Counted from the stretch's first letter, positions 1 to 10,131 are shown. The stretch: DNA of 46,269 nucleotides from Gammaproteobacteria bacterium (GCA_018402195.1 JAGYIW010000008.1:1-46269), one strand, 5' to 3'. Program-made: numbers and translations. Notes: a model not told the origin generated them from the sequence alone.

Positions 1-107
1 CAAGTCTCCACTAAGAATGAACGCCCATTAAGCCTGCACTTCCCCATAGGTATATGCACAAGCAAAAGATAAATGATTCAATCAAAAATTGTGAAATACC
101 AAAGATC

Positions 108-137
108 TTGCTAAGCAACAATCATTTACCCTATACT
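108..137 (+). promoter_or_regulatory. Putative sigma-70 promoter and leader hairpin of dnaE
   Basis: TTGCTA at 108-113 and TATACT at 132-137 are separated by 18 bases, a good match to a sigma-70 promoter. Transcription would start near 144, giving a leader of only about 22 bases before the dnaE ATG at 167. That leader holds a small inverted repeat, GGAGC at 142-146 and GCTCC at 156-160, and no clear Shine-Dalgarno sequence next to the ATG. Inference from motif match only. Confidence 0.45.
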
Positions 138-166
138 GGTTGGAGCTTCATCCACGCTCCCCCCAA

Positions 167-3100
167 ATGCAACCAAGCTTCATTCACCTCAATGTTCACA
201 GTGAATATGCCATTTGTGATGGCATTATCCGAATACCAGAGCTTATCAGTGCTGCCAAACAAGACCGCATGCCTGCAGTGGCCCTTACCGATCCAGTCAA
301 CCTTTTTGGCTCCATCAAATTTTACAAAGAAGCTCTAAAACAAGGCATCAAGCCCCTGATTGGTAGCGAGCTTTGGCTGTCTGACGGCGATGAAATCAGC
401 AATATTATCTGTTTGTGCATGAACCAAACTGGTTACCTCAACCTGAAAAAACTTATCTCCAACGGCTATCTCACAGGCCAAAAAATGAACAAGCCTTTGG
501 TATCAAAATTGGCTCTATTCGATCTTAATCAAGGACTGATTGTCCTACATGGCTGGAAGCAAGGGCCTCTCAAGCTGGCTTTGCAAAAAGACAACGGCCT
601 AGCAAAAAAGCAGTTAGCACCTTGGCTAGAAGCATTTTCAGGCCGTTTTTACCTAGAAGTACAACAAATCGATCACCAGGGTGAAGCAACCTTGCTAACG
701 CAAACCCTAGCTTTTGCCGAAGCAGAAAAAATTCCTGCAGTCGCCAGTAACGCCGTGTGCTTTCTACAAGAATCCGACTTCCACGCCCATGAAGCCCGCG
801 TATGTATTAACCAAGGTGTACAGCTGAATGACCCCAGTCGCAAACGTACTCACACCCAAGCGCAATTTTTCAAAACCCAACAGGCCATGACGAATTTGTT
901 CCAACAAAATCCCGCATTACTAGCCAACAGCGTAATCATCGCGCAGCGCTGCAATCTTACCATTGCTTTGGGAACACCTTGCTTGCCACAGTTCCAAGCC
1001 CCAGGCCAACAAAATACTGACACTTATTTTGAACAACTTAGCAAAGACTCGCTCAAAAAGCGCCTAGATCAACTCAATACCCCCAAAGACCAACATGATA
1101 ATTACCACAATCGCTTGCGGTTTGAGATCGACATCATTCGCAAAATGGGTTTTCCTAGCTACTTTCTCATTGTTGCTGACTTCATTGGCTGGGCTAAAGA
1201 CAATAATATTCCCGTAGGTCCTGGTCGTGGTTCTGGTTCAGGTTCACTGGTGGCTTACTCTCTCGGCATAACCGACCTAGACCCTATCGGTCATGAACTG
1301 CTGTTTGAACGATTCCTCAACCCAGAACGGGTATCCATGCCCGACTTTGATATAGATTTTTGCATGGACAGACGTGATGATGTCATTCGTTATGTCATGG
1401 AAAAATATGGGCGTGACTGTGTCTCACAAATCATCACTTTTGGCCGCATGGCTGCCAAAGCAGTGGTGCGTGACATAGGACGAGTTCTGGGGCATCCCTA
1501 TGGTTTTGTTGATAAAATTGCTAAACTCATCCCCTTTGACCTAGGCATGACCTTAGAAAAAGCCCTGATACTAGAACCACAACTTGACGCACGCTACCAA
1601 GATGAAGAAGAAGTACGTGACCTCATCGACTTGGCAAAAAAACTTGAAGGTATCACACGCAATGCTGGCAAGCACGCCGGGGGGGTAGTCATCGCCCCTT
1701 CTACCCTAACAGACTTTACTGCCCTGTATTGTGAGGAAGATGGCAGCAACTTAGTCACACAGCTGGACAAAGACGATGTTGAAGCAGCAGGCCTGGTAAA
1801 ATTTGACTTTTTGGGCCTAAGAACCCTCACCATCATCCAGTGGGCTGTGGATAGCATCAACCATCGACGCAAACAAAAAGATGCCAAGGCAGAACCTCTC
1901 GACATCGTCAATATACCCACCAACGACGCTGAATCATTTACCCTGCTCAAACGTTGTAGCACCACCGCAGTATTCCAATTAGAATCTCGGGGCATGAAAG
2001 AACTGATAAGCCGACTGCAACCAGATTCTTTTGAAGAAATTACCGCTTTAGTGGCCCTGTTTCGTCCTGGCCCATTGCAATCGGGCATGGTGGACGATTT
2101 CATCGACCGTAAGCATGGTCGTGCTGCCATAGCCTACCCACACCCTATGCTTGAATCAATCTTAAAACCAACCTATGGGGTAATCTTATACCAAGAGCAA
2201 GTCATGCAGATTGCACAAAAGCTCTCGGGTTACTCACTGGGTGAAGCCGATTTGCTACGCCGCGCCATGGGCAAGAAAAAACCTGAAGAAATGGCAAAAC
2301 AACGCAGTAGTTTTGTCACAGGCGCCACCAAAAATGGCATTGAAGAGAACCTTGCTGGTGAAATTTTTGATATCATTGAAAAATTCGCCGGTTATGGCTT
2401 TAACAGATCCCACTCTGCAGCCTACGCCTTGATTGCCTATCAAACTGCCTGGCTTAAAGCCCATTACCCCACTCATTTCATGGCCGCTGTGCTCTCCTCA
2501 GATATGGACAACACTGACAAAGTAGTAACATTCATCGATGAATGCCAAAGCATGGGCATCAAACTTATCCCACCTAGCATTTACAAAAGTCTAAAACACT
2601 TCCACGTCAACGACAGCAACCAAATCATCTTTGGCTTAGGAGCCATTAAAGGCGTGGGTGAAAATGCCATCGACGCCATAATATCTGCCCGTAATGAACA
2701 CAGCAGTTTTGACAGTTTATTTGATTTATGCCAGAAAGTTGACTGCAGAAAAATGAATCGCAAAGCACTAGAATCTTTAGTTAAATCAGGGGCTTTGGAT
2801 GATTTTGGCCAACATCGTGCTAGCTTATTTGCTTCCATTGACACAGCGCTACAAGCCGCTGACCAACAAGCCAAAAACGACGCCCAAGGACAAAGCGATT
2901 TATTTGGCGCCTGTTCTCAGGCCCCCAGCTTAAATCATACCTATGCTGAAGTACCCACATGGCTTGATCACGAGCGACTAGATGGTGAAAAGCAAACTCT
3001 GGGCTTTTATCAATCTGGTCACCCCGTCGACGCCTACTTGCATGATTTGACAAAACTCACCACCAAACCACTAAGAGAAATCAACACCCACCAAAACAAA

Positions 3101-3607
3101 ATGGTCACTGTTGCCGGTATAATCCAACAATGCAAAACCCGGATCAACAAAAAAGGCAGAAAAATGGCCTTCCTGACACTAGAAGATCACACAGGCTCAG
3201 TTGAAATTGCCATATTTTCTGATGTCTTCCCCCAAGCTGAACCTCATTTAAACTCACAGAACATAATCCTTATCCATGGGGAAGCATCTGTGGATAATTA
3301 CACTGGTAATATGAGCATTCAAGCAAAGGAAGTACTAGCCTTTGATGACGCCAGAAGCATCGCTGCCAAAGCAATTATTCTTCATCTATGCCCCATGGAA
3401 AATTGGCAACAAGCTGGCACAAAGCGTCTGAATGATATCTTATTTCCCTACAAATCTGGTCGTTGCCCTGTTTTCCTCAATCTGATCAATAGTCACGCCA
3501 AAGGGAAAATGCGTCTGGGCGCCCAATGGGATGTTTCTCTCAGCCAAGACCTACTAACCCAGCTGCAAGAAACGCCTATGATTGAGCGCATAGAAATAGT
3601 ATATTAA
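167..3607 (+). CDS. dnaE: DNA polymerase III alpha subunit
   Basis: Catalytic subunit of the replicative polymerase, which extends DNA at the fork and is tethered by the beta clamp. About 1146 residues, close to the 1160 of E. coli. The PHP domain opens the protein (HLNVHSEY, then PAVALTDPVNLFGSIKFY). The palm follows with GPGRGSGSGSL near residue 350 and the catalytic aspartates in PDFDIDF near residue 391. A C-terminal OB fold comes after an internal clamp-binding motif QSDLF near residue 909. The frame is open upstream to a TTG at 140, but the ATG at 167 matches the usual N-terminus of the family (a few residues before HLxVHSEY). No frameshift is seen along the whole gene. Product assignment is secure; the exact start is slightly uncertain because no strong ribosome-binding site is visible. 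Confidence 0.97.
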   Translation: MQPSFIHLNVHSEYAICDGIIRIPELISAAKQDRMPAVALTDPVNLFGSIKFYKEALKQGIKPLIGSELWLSDGDEISNIICLCMNQTGYLNLKKLISNGYLTGQKMNKPLVSKLALFDLNQGLIVLHGWKQGPLKLALQKDNGLAKKQLAPWLEAFSGRFYLEVQQIDHQGEATLLTQTLAFAEAEKIPAVASNAVCFLQESDFHAHEARVCINQGVQLNDPSRKRTHTQAQFFKTQQAMTNLFQQNPALLANSVIIAQRCNLTIALGTPCLPQFQAPGQQNTDTYFEQLSKDSLKKRLDQLNTPKDQHDNYHNRLRFEIDIIRKMGFPSYFLIVADFIGWAKDNNIPVGPGRGSGSGSLVAYSLGITDLDPIGHELLFERFLNPERVSMPDFDIDFCMDRRDDVIRYVMEKYGRDCVSQIITFGRMAAKAVVRDIGRVLGHPYGFVDKIAKLIPFDLGMTLEKALILEPQLDARYQDEEEVRDLIDLAKKLEGITRNAGKHAGGVVIAPSTLTDFTALYCEEDGSNLVTQLDKDDVEAAGLVKFDFLGLRTLTIIQWAVDSINHRRKQKDAKAEPLDIVNIPTNDAESFTLLKRCSTTAVFQLESRGMKELISRLQPDSFEEITALVALFRPGPLQSGMVDDFIDRKHGRAAIAYPHPMLESILKPTYGVILYQEQVMQIAQKLSGYSLGEADLLRRAMGKKKPEEMAKQRSSFVTGATKNGIEENLAGEIFDIIEKFAGYGFNRSHSAAYALIAYQTAWLKAHYPTHFMAAVLSSDMDNTDKVVTFIDECQSMGIKLIPPSIYKSLKHFHVNDSNQIIFGLGAIKGVGENAIDAIISARNEHSSFDSLFDLCQKVDCRKMNRKALESLVKSGALDDFGQHRASLFASIDTALQAADQQAKNDAQGQSDLFGACSQAPSLNHTYAEVPTWLDHERLDGEKQTLGFYQSGHPVDAYLHDLTKLTTKPLREINTHQNKMVTVAGIIQQCKTRINKKGRKMAFLTLEDHTGSVEIAIFSDVFPQAEPHLNSQNIILIHGEASVDNYTGNMSIQAKEVLAFDDARSIAAKAIILHLCPMENWQQAGTKRLNDILFPYKSGRCPVFLNLINSHAKGKMRLGAQWDVSLSQDLLTQLQETPMIERIEIVY

Positions 3608-3886
3608 TCAAATAAATGGCCTGATATTCGTCAAGCTTTTAGATTCTCTACTGCCATTGCGTTGATTATTACCTTGATCATCGTTATCTTCATCATGTCG
3701 ATGCCGTTTAAATACTAAAGGACGACAGAGTCTATTTATAACTCAGACACTGCTTTTGCTGCTCAACTCAAAATTGGCTTTGATAAAAGCATGGGCAGGA
3801 TTAATGAATGCCTTTTCATGAGGGCTAAATTATGGCTACATGCGCACCCTGAAGAATTGGTTATGAAAACAGGCAATAGCACTTAG
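3608..3886 (+). pseudogene. Debris of an unidentified membrane-protein gene
   Basis: This is most of the 407-base gap after dnaE. Directly after the dnaE stop, and in the same frame, 36 codons (3608-3718) encode a basic stretch beginning SNKWPDIRQAFRF and a strongly hydrophobic segment (STAIALIITLIIVIFIMSM), then stop. A second open stretch of 49 codons (3737-3886), in a frame with no start codon, reads like real protein (AAQLKIGFDKSMGRINECLF). I read this as the remains of one membrane protein broken by indels and deletion. I do not recognise the family. Weak sequence quality here is an alternative to true decay. Confidence 0.35.
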
Positions 3887-3968
3887 GTAGATTTAAATGC
3901 AAAGCATTCAAATCAATTTATTGTTTATCACTTCACCTTTAGATTTTAGCAATCCTAGGCGCATAAAA

Positions 3969-3988
3969 AAGCCCGCATCAGCGGGCTT
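3969..3988 (-). terminator. Intrinsic terminator of the small lipoprotein gene
   Basis: An 8-base stem AAGCCCGC/GCGGGCTT with loop ATCA. On the minus strand it is followed by a run of T, the classic form of a rho-independent terminator. It lies 27 bases beyond the stop of the lipoprotein gene. It could also stop plus-strand transcription leaving dnaE, though the T run on that side is short. Confidence 0.8.
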
Positions 3989-4014
3989 TCTCATCTTGAT
4001 CAAATGATTAATGA

Positions 4015-4215
4015 TTAGTACTCGCCTTTAGTGAAGGCAGCAGCAGGCTTAGAATCTTCGGCAACAATAACTGTTGCACCATCTTGAGCTGCAGCTTTTT
4101 GTTGAGCTTCAGTAGTGTGAACTGCCACAGTTTTGCCTTTTTTGCCGTGCGAACACGCGGCCAAACCAGTTGCCAAAGCAATACCAGCAGCCATGATAAA
4201 TAACTTCTTAATCAT
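4015..4215 (-). CDS. Small predicted lipoprotein (66 aa)
   Basis: A tiny secreted lipoprotein of unknown role. The ATG at 4215 is preceded by a GAGG ribosome-binding site; the frame extends nine codons further upstream but without such a site. The N-terminus MIKKLFIMAAGIALATGLAAC is a lipoprotein signal peptide with lipobox LAAC, so cleavage would leave a mature peptide of about 44 residues starting at Cys. The mature part is hydrophilic, rich in Ala, Lys, Thr and Val, and has no domain I recognise. It stands alone, with its own terminator downstream and a plausible promoter upstream. This profile resembles the small entericidin/osmotically induced lipoproteins of Gram-negative bacteria, but that comparison rests on size and layout only. 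Confidence 0.8.
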   Translation of the reverse strand: MIKKLFIMAAGIALATGLAACSHGKKGKTVAVHTTEAQQKAAAQDGATVIVAEDSKPAAAFTKGEY

Positions 4216-4256
4216 GTTACGTTCCTCGTTGTTGTTATACACATGTGTGCAGCTCT

Positions 4257-4285
4257 ATTTAGACTCAATTAACATAAAATTGCAA
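4257..4285 (-). promoter_or_regulatory. Putative promoter of the small lipoprotein gene
   Basis: On the minus strand TTGCAA (4285-4280) and CTAAAT (4262-4257) are 17 bases apart. The leader would be about 35 bases and contains the 10-base palindrome ACACATGTGT at 4239-4248, which could be an operator or chance. Confidence 0.35.
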
Positions 4286-4332
4286 GGAAAAAATAACATC
4301 AATACCCTAGTAAAGTGAAAAGTGTAGAAAAA

Positions 4333-7300
4333 CTAGCTATCTTGAGGGTTTTGCACCAAGCAAGACTTAGCCAAAGACGTTAATTCCTGACTCACCACCG
4401 TCAGCATGGCAAAATCATGCCGCTCAGTATTGCGCAATACTTGCACTGTTTGCAGCCAACGCTCCACTTTATCTCCATGCATTTTCAGCCAATTAGCAAG
4501 TTTCTTATCAACAGACTTAGTTGCCGTATCTGCCTGAAGCACAGACGTAGTCAACATACGCTGGCTAGCATCCAAATCGCCCTTCACCGTCGCCCTAGCC
4601 AATACTGCCCAACGATCATCCACAGGAAATTCATTGATACGCTCGCGCAACCAAATCAAATCCAAATAATTAGAAATTTCAAAATAAGCAGAAGCCACTG
4701 TATTAAGTGGAAATGGACAAGACTTGCTAGATTCAATGATATTCAAAAGAGAATACAAGGGCCATAAACCAGCGATTTTACAGGCAATGGCTTGAGGCAC
4801 TTTGGCTTCAGCCAGTGTCTGCTCACTGATGGTATACTCATCGAAACATGATTTAGAAAGCAGCTTTGGCAAAGCTTTAAACAAAGAAGCCACATTACCA
4901 GAGAATTGGTCCACCACCTCAGTGATATTAACATGATGATCTCTATTCCTAAGGAACCACCTTGAAGCCCGGCGAACCAAACGAATGACATCCTGCATCA
5001 TCTCAGCACGCAATTCAGCAGACAAAGTCTCACCCAGTGCTTCAAGTCCGCACATCATTTGATCCATGCCATAAACCTGCTTCGCAATGGCGTAAGCAAT
5101 GACAATCTCTCGAATACTGGCACCAGTTTCATCCTGCATTTGATGGATAAAAGTGACCCCCATATCATCGACTAAGTGATTACTCAACTGCGTAGAAATA
5201 ATCGCTCGACTAAGCTGGTGGCTATCCATGTATCGACGATAAGGCTTGCGCAAAGCTTCTGGAAATGCAGATTCCACCATATCTCGCAAGTGTGGATCCT
5301 GCCAAAGATCAGAATCAATAATATAACGTTTAAGACAATTTTTGGTATGTGCCACCAAAACCGCGATCTCAGGCCGCATCAAACCAATGCCACGAGATTT
5401 ACGACTCATCAACTCTTTTTCAGTCGGTAAAGCAAAAACCTCACGACTTAAACCAAAATTTTCTTCCTGTTCAGCCATATAGCGCTGATACAAATTGATA
5501 TATCGCAAGGACTCCTTGGACGCTAAATTAATGCTGCGATTCTGTTTAATGTTGTTCATCAACACCAATGCCGCTACTTCTTCCGTCATATCAGCCAGCA
5601 AAGCATTTCGCTTATCCAAATTTAACTTGCCATCAGCCATGACTGCGTTGAGCAAAATCTTTATATTAACCTCATGATCAGAGCAATCTACACCAGCAGA
5701 ATTATCAATAAAGTCAGTATTAATAATGCCACCAGCCAAAGCAAACTCAACCCTCGCTTTCTGGGTCAACCCTAAATTACCACCTTCAGCAAACACTTTA
5801 CAACGCAAGTCTTTTGCCATCACTCTCGTATGGTTATTAGTAGCATCCTCAGCATCTTGATCAGTCTCAGTAGAAGCACGTACATAAGTACCAATGCCTC
5901 CATTCCAAATCAAATCCACTTCCGCCATCAAAATAGAACGAATTAAAGTATCAGGCTCACAATGGTCTTTTTCAATACCTAACATGGCCTTAATTTCTGG
6001 TGTCAGCGTCACTGACTTAGCAAAACGCTCAAACACAGCTCCACCTTTAGACATGACTGACTTTTTATAGTCTGCCCAAGTAAAATTAGGGGAGTTAAAG
6101 AGACGCTTACGCTCTTTAAAGCTTTCTTTAGGGTCAGGATTAGGATCTAAGAAAATATGAATATGGTTGAAAACCGCCTTTAGCTGAATGGTATCGGTCA
6201 TCAACATACCATTACCAAAAACATCACCCCCCATGTCACCAATACCTGCCACAGAGATAGGCTGTCTTTGCACATCCACACCTATCTGCTGAAAATGATG
6301 CTCCACTGACTTCCACGCGCCTCTGGCGGTAATGCCCATGCGCTTGTGATCGTAGCCAGTGGCTCCACCTGAAGCAAAAGCATCACCCAACCAATAGCCA
6401 TAGCCTTTGGCAATCTCATTGGCAATATCAGAAAAAGTCGCAGTGCCCTTATCAGCAGCAACCACCATATAATGATCAGACTCATCGTGACAAACCACAT
6501 GATCTGGCGACACAATTTCGCCATTATCCAATAGATTATCTGTCAAATCTAACAGCCCACGAATAAAAAATTGATAAGCATTGATAACTGCAGCCATCTC
6601 TGCCTCGCGCGACAACCCTGAATGTAAATCAGTCAAGACAAACGCACCTTTTGCCCCACTAGGCACAATCACAGCATTTTTCATCTGTTGTGCACGCTGC
6701 AATCCGGCAACTTCTGTACGATAATCTTGACGTCTATCCGAGCGACGAATCCCACCTCTAGCCACCTTACTATCACGCAAATGCACACCTTCAAACCCAT
6801 GTTTACAAGAGCGTACATACATATCATACATGGGCAAAGGCTTGGGCAATGGCAAATCAATAATTGAACGGCAATCAATTTTAAACGACACATAATCAGG
6901 AAATTCACCCACCGAAATGGATTGAAAATAGTTGGTACGTACCGTCGATTCAATAAGATTGGCAAAACAACGAAAAATACGATCGTGATCAAGATTGGAA
7001 ACAGCCACCAAGGCTTTCATGAAACGTTTCTTGTATTTCTCCATAAGCTTAACACGCTCATCATCCGTCACATTGGGATCAAAACGAACATTAAAATAAC
7101 GTGCTAACACCTCAGCAATACTTGGGTGCTCCAACAAAGCCTCAGCCATATACTCTTGGGTGAATACAAAGCCCAGCTGCCGCAGATAATTAGCATAACT
7201 ACGCAACACTTTAACGCTTTTACAAGAAATTTTCGTCAGCAGCACGAGCTTATTAAAAGCATCATTCTCTATCTGGCCAGTCCAAGTACGATAAAAAGTC

Positions 7301-9228
7301 TCTTCCAAATGCGATGAAATGGCATCAAGATCAACATCACAAAGAGGAGAAACCATGATAAAATGACTTAACCAAACATGACGATTGCGCCCTAAATCAA
7401 TACGATGAGGTTGCTCACTCAATACCCGAAAGCCCAAATTCTCTAGCATTGGCAACACATCTGAAAGGTGGAGCGTACGCCCCCAAGAAAACAGCTTTAA
7501 ATTCACCTCGGTGCAATCATGCTCAGGCCGATAAAAACATATCTGAATATCATGGTCTCTATCCAACGCATCAATAAAATCAATATCTCTAGCAGCGTGT
7601 TTGGGTGAAAAAGCCTCTTGATAACTTGAAGGAAACGCATAGGAATAGCGCTCAAACGTTTGTTTAGCTCGAGCAAAGTCGCGGGTATGCTCAACCAAAG
7701 CCTGTCTAAACTCTCCATACCAAGAACGGCACAAATGAATGACTTGCTTCTTTAAATACGAAATGTCACATTTTCTCGCATGATCAGTTTCAGACAAAGT
7801 CACCACAAAATGTATGCTTGCCAATACTGAATCTGAAAACTGGGTAGAGTAAGTAACTTCTTCAGTTTCAAAATACTCAGAGAATAAGCGCTGCAAACGA
7901 TACAACAAATCAGTATTAAAGACCTCGTTGGGCATATAAACCAAACAAGAGTAGTAACGTTCAAAAGCATCTTTACGCACAAAAAGTTGCGTATCGCTAC
8001 GGTTTTGCATTTGCAAAATACCATTAGCCAAAGCATCTATTTCCGGCACAGTGGCTTGGAAAAGATCATCTCTAGGCAAAGTATCCAGAATATGGACCAA
8101 GGCCTTACCAGTATGGCTTCTAGGCAAGAAGCCTGATTCCGCTAGAACAGCAGCGACTTTTTTGCGTAAAATAGGTACATCTTTGGGGCGACTATGGTAA
8201 GCAATGGAGGTAAATAACCCCACAAAGCAGCGCATACCTACCACTTTATTGCCATCATGATACTTGATAATCACCCTATCCATTTTCCCTGGCCGATGCA
8301 CAGTAGAATTTTCTGAAGTTTTTTGAATAAGAACAATATCTCGACCAGACAAAGCCAACTTGCGCGCCTGCTTTGGCATAGAACTACTGGCACTTTCCCT
8401 TGTAGGGATATGCCAGGTACTGGCCAATCCATATGTGCAGGCAGATTTTAACTGAAGCTCTTCAGCCTTATATTCACCATGAATATCATAAACATAAGAG
8501 CCAAGAAAAGTGAATTTTTCCTGACACATCCACTTAATAAAAGCAATAGCCTCACTCAATTCCTCATCAGAAGCATTACCACACTGTGATTCCAGCTCAT
8601 TGACAGCGCTGGAGGCTTCATTAAGCATATTACCCCAGTCACTCACAGCCAATTGCACATCAGCAAGGACTTTTCTCAGCTTCTCTTCAATTAGCCGACA
8701 TTCCTCGGCTTCCAAAGGTTGATCAATCTCCATCTGAACCACTGCTTCCAGATCAGCACCATGCTCAGCATGGCCAATAGAAAAAACTTCCTCAATTTTT
8801 TTACACTGACGTTTAACCCCCAGCCCACCAATATTGACGGTAAACTTTATGGTATAACCCAATTCTGACAAAGCCATATGCACCGAATCAACAATAAAAG
8901 GCATATCACGGGTAGCAATTTCAATTAATGTGATAGCACTTTCCCAGCCTTGCTTAGCCAAAGTTGGCTGATACACACGCACTTTACAGTCTTGAGGATT
9001 TCGTTCATAAAGCCACTCCCACATAGAAAAAACCTTGCCAAAAAGTACCTCTAAAGTGTATTGACTAATATCCTGGAATGATGCATGCGCATAGTATTGC
9101 TCAATAAATCGAGCAAAGCAGCTGGCACAAGGCATTTCCCTGTGTTTGGTTTTTGACAGTGAAACCAGAGCATCTGAAAGCTGATCATGATTCTCGATAG
9201 ATTCAAGAATGGGCCCGTGATGTTCCAT
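4333..9228 (-). CDS. gdhB: NAD-specific glutamate dehydrogenase, large (about 180 kDa) class
   Basis: Oxidative deamination of glutamate to 2-oxoglutarate and ammonium with NAD, the entry of glutamate carbon into the TCA cycle. About 1631 residues, matching the roughly 1620-residue Pseudomonas/Legionella class and far longer than the 450-residue class. The N-terminal half carries the ACT-like regulatory segments. The catalytic core lies in the C-terminal half: IVPSGAKGAFV near residue 860 holds the substrate lysine, and the dinucleotide-binding loop GIGDMGGDVFGNGM is near residue 998. The ATG at 9228 has TGAGG upstream; an in-frame TTG four codons earlier is the less likely start. Single gene with no break in nearly 5 kb. 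It lies divergent to a response regulator, with 146 bases between them. With putA and glutaminase in the same window it points to glutamate-centred carbon use. Confidence 0.96.
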   Translation of the reverse strand: MEHHGPILESIENHDQLSDALVSLSKTKHREMPCASCFARFIEQYYAHASFQDISQYTLEVLFGKVFSMWEWLYERNPQDCKVRVYQPTLAKQGWESAITLIEIATRDMPFIVDSVHMALSELGYTIKFTVNIGGLGVKRQCKKIEEVFSIGHAEHGADLEAVVQMEIDQPLEAEECRLIEEKLRKVLADVQLAVSDWGNMLNEASSAVNELESQCGNASDEELSEAIAFIKWMCQEKFTFLGSYVYDIHGEYKAEELQLKSACTYGLASTWHIPTRESASSSMPKQARKLALSGRDIVLIQKTSENSTVHRPGKMDRVIIKYHDGNKVVGMRCFVGLFTSIAYHSRPKDVPILRKKVAAVLAESGFLPRSHTGKALVHILDTLPRDDLFQATVPEIDALANGILQMQNRSDTQLFVRKDAFERYYSCLVYMPNEVFNTDLLYRLQRLFSEYFETEEVTYSTQFSDSVLASIHFVVTLSETDHARKCDISYLKKQVIHLCRSWYGEFRQALVEHTRDFARAKQTFERYSYAFPSSYQEAFSPKHAARDIDFIDALDRDHDIQICFYRPEHDCTEVNLKLFSWGRTLHLSDVLPMLENLGFRVLSEQPHRIDLGRNRHVWLSHFIMVSPLCDVDLDAISSHLEETFYRTWTGQIENDAFNKLVLLTKISCKSVKVLRSYANYLRQLGFVFTQEYMAEALLEHPSIAEVLARYFNVRFDPNVTDDERVKLMEKYKKRFMKALVAVSNLDHDRIFRCFANLIESTVRTNYFQSISVGEFPDYVSFKIDCRSIIDLPLPKPLPMYDMYVRSCKHGFEGVHLRDSKVARGGIRRSDRRQDYRTEVAGLQRAQQMKNAVIVPSGAKGAFVLTDLHSGLSREAEMAAVINAYQFFIRGLLDLTDNLLDNGEIVSPDHVVCHDESDHYMVVAADKGTATFSDIANEIAKGYGYWLGDAFASGGATGYDHKRMGITARGAWKSVEHHFQQIGVDVQRQPISVAGIGDMGGDVFGNGMLMTDTIQLKAVFNHIHIFLDPNPDPKESFKERKRLFNSPNFTWADYKKSVMSKGGAVFERFAKSVTLTPEIKAMLGIEKDHCEPDTLIRSILMAEVDLIWNGGIGTYVRASTETDQDAEDATNNHTRVMAKDLRCKVFAEGGNLGLTQKARVEFALAGGIINTDFIDNSAGVDCSDHEVNIKILLNAVMADGKLNLDKRNALLADMTEEVAALVLMNNIKQNRSINLASKESLRYINLYQRYMAEQEENFGLSREVFALPTEKELMSRKSRGIGLMRPEIAVLVAHTKNCLKRYIIDSDLWQDPHLRDMVESAFPEALRKPYRRYMDSHQLSRAIISTQLSNHLVDDMGVTFIHQMQDETGASIREIVIAYAIAKQVYGMDQMMCGLEALGETLSAELRAEMMQDVIRLVRRASRWFLRNRDHHVNITEVVDQFSGNVASLFKALPKLLSKSCFDEYTISEQTLAEAKVPQAIACKIAGLWPLYSLLNIIESSKSCPFPLNTVASAYFEISNYLDLIWLRERINEFPVDDRWAVLARATVKGDLDASQRMLTTSVLQADTATKSVDKKLANWLKMHGDKVERWLQTVQVLRNTERHDFAMLTVVSQELTSLAKSCLVQNPQDS

Positions 9229-9374
9229 AACTAACCTCAATACAGAGAATAAAAATGGCTAAATTCGATGTAAACGTAGCGTGGAATGTACTATACTTCT
9301 TATCAAATAACCAGTTTGTTTTATACACAAATTGCTATAAGATTAGGAATTGTTACGCATGGAGATTGTAAAGC

Positions 9375-10061
9375 ATGGATAACCCACCCAATGTCAGCGT
9401 TTTATTGGTAGAGGATGACAGGCCTCTCGGTGAAGCTACACAGATGATTTTAAAACAGTACGGATACAAAATACTCTGGGTAACTGACGGTGCTATGGCG
9501 CTTGATGCCATAGCAGATAAAAAATTCGACGTTATCATTTTAGATCTTGGCTTACCTCGGGTATCTGGCTTGGATGTACTCACCACCTTACGAAGCAATA
9601 ACATGGATGTGCCAGTGATTCTCCTAACCGCTTTAGGGACCCTGCAAGACCGCATTCGTGGTCTAGACGCTGGCGCTGACGACTACCTCATCAAGCCTTT
9701 TGATGTTGATGAGCTCATTGCCCGCATCCGCGCCTTACTACGTAGAACTTCAGAGCGCGAAAAAAAAACCATTAGCTACAAGGGCATTGTCATCGATCTC
9801 GACCGCCACAGCGTCACCATCAACGGCGAAGATGTCGCCTTCTCACGTAGAGAGTTTGCCCTGCTGGAGAAACTCCTAACCAACCAGGGTCGAGTATTGT
9901 CACGTGATCAAATGTCACAATCGTTATACGGGTGGGACGACGACATAGATAGCAATGCATTAGAAGTTCACGTACACAATATTCGCAAAAAAGTCAGTGG
10001 TGACATCATCCGTACTATCCGCGGTGTTGGCTACATGATTGAAAAGGCAAAGCCTGACTGA
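9375..10061 (+). CDS. OmpR/PhoB-family response regulator (orphan)
   Basis: A two-component transcription regulator of 228 residues. The receiver domain spans about 1-120, with the acidic pair D14/D15, phospho-acceptor D57 in ILDLGLP, T85 and K107 (LIKPFD). A winged-helix DNA-binding domain follows (about 130-225), ending in the typical RTIRGVGYMI. The receiver sequence resembles the QseB/PmrA/TctD group. A GGAG ribosome-binding site precedes the ATG. No histidine kinase gene is adjacent on either side, so its partner must lie elsewhere or it works without one. It is divergent to the glutamate dehydrogenase gene, so regulating that gene is a possible role, but this is inference from position only. 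Confidence 0.93.
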   Translation: MDNPPNVSVLLVEDDRPLGEATQMILKQYGYKILWVTDGAMALDAIADKKFDVIILDLGLPRVSGLDVLTTLRSNNMDVPVILLTALGTLQDRIRGLDAGADDYLIKPFDVDELIARIRALLRRTSEREKKTISYKGIVIDLDRHSVTINGEDVAFSRREFALLEKLLTNQGRVLSRDQMSQSLYGWDDDIDSNALEVHVHNIRKKVSGDIIRTIRGVGYMIEKAKPD

Positions 10062-10113
10062 TGGCCAAGACCTCCTGTGTCAAATGACAACCCCACGACG
10101 TTGTCGTTTCGTA

Positions 10114-10131
10114 CCTGCCTTAGAAGGCAGG
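10114..10131 (+). terminator. Hairpin after the response regulator gene
   Basis: A perfect inverted repeat CCTGCCTT/AAGGCAGG with a 2-base centre, 53 bases past the stop. A smaller one (GACAAC 10086-10091 and GTTGTC 10100-10105) sits just before it. There is no following T run, so it may be a weak or factor-assisted terminator or an RNA-stabilising stem. Confidence 0.35.

Noticed and set aside
1594-2130. Minus-strand open frame of 178 codons inside dnaE
   Set aside because: Shadow of the conserved polymerase sequence, rich in Ser and Arg as is typical of antisense frames.
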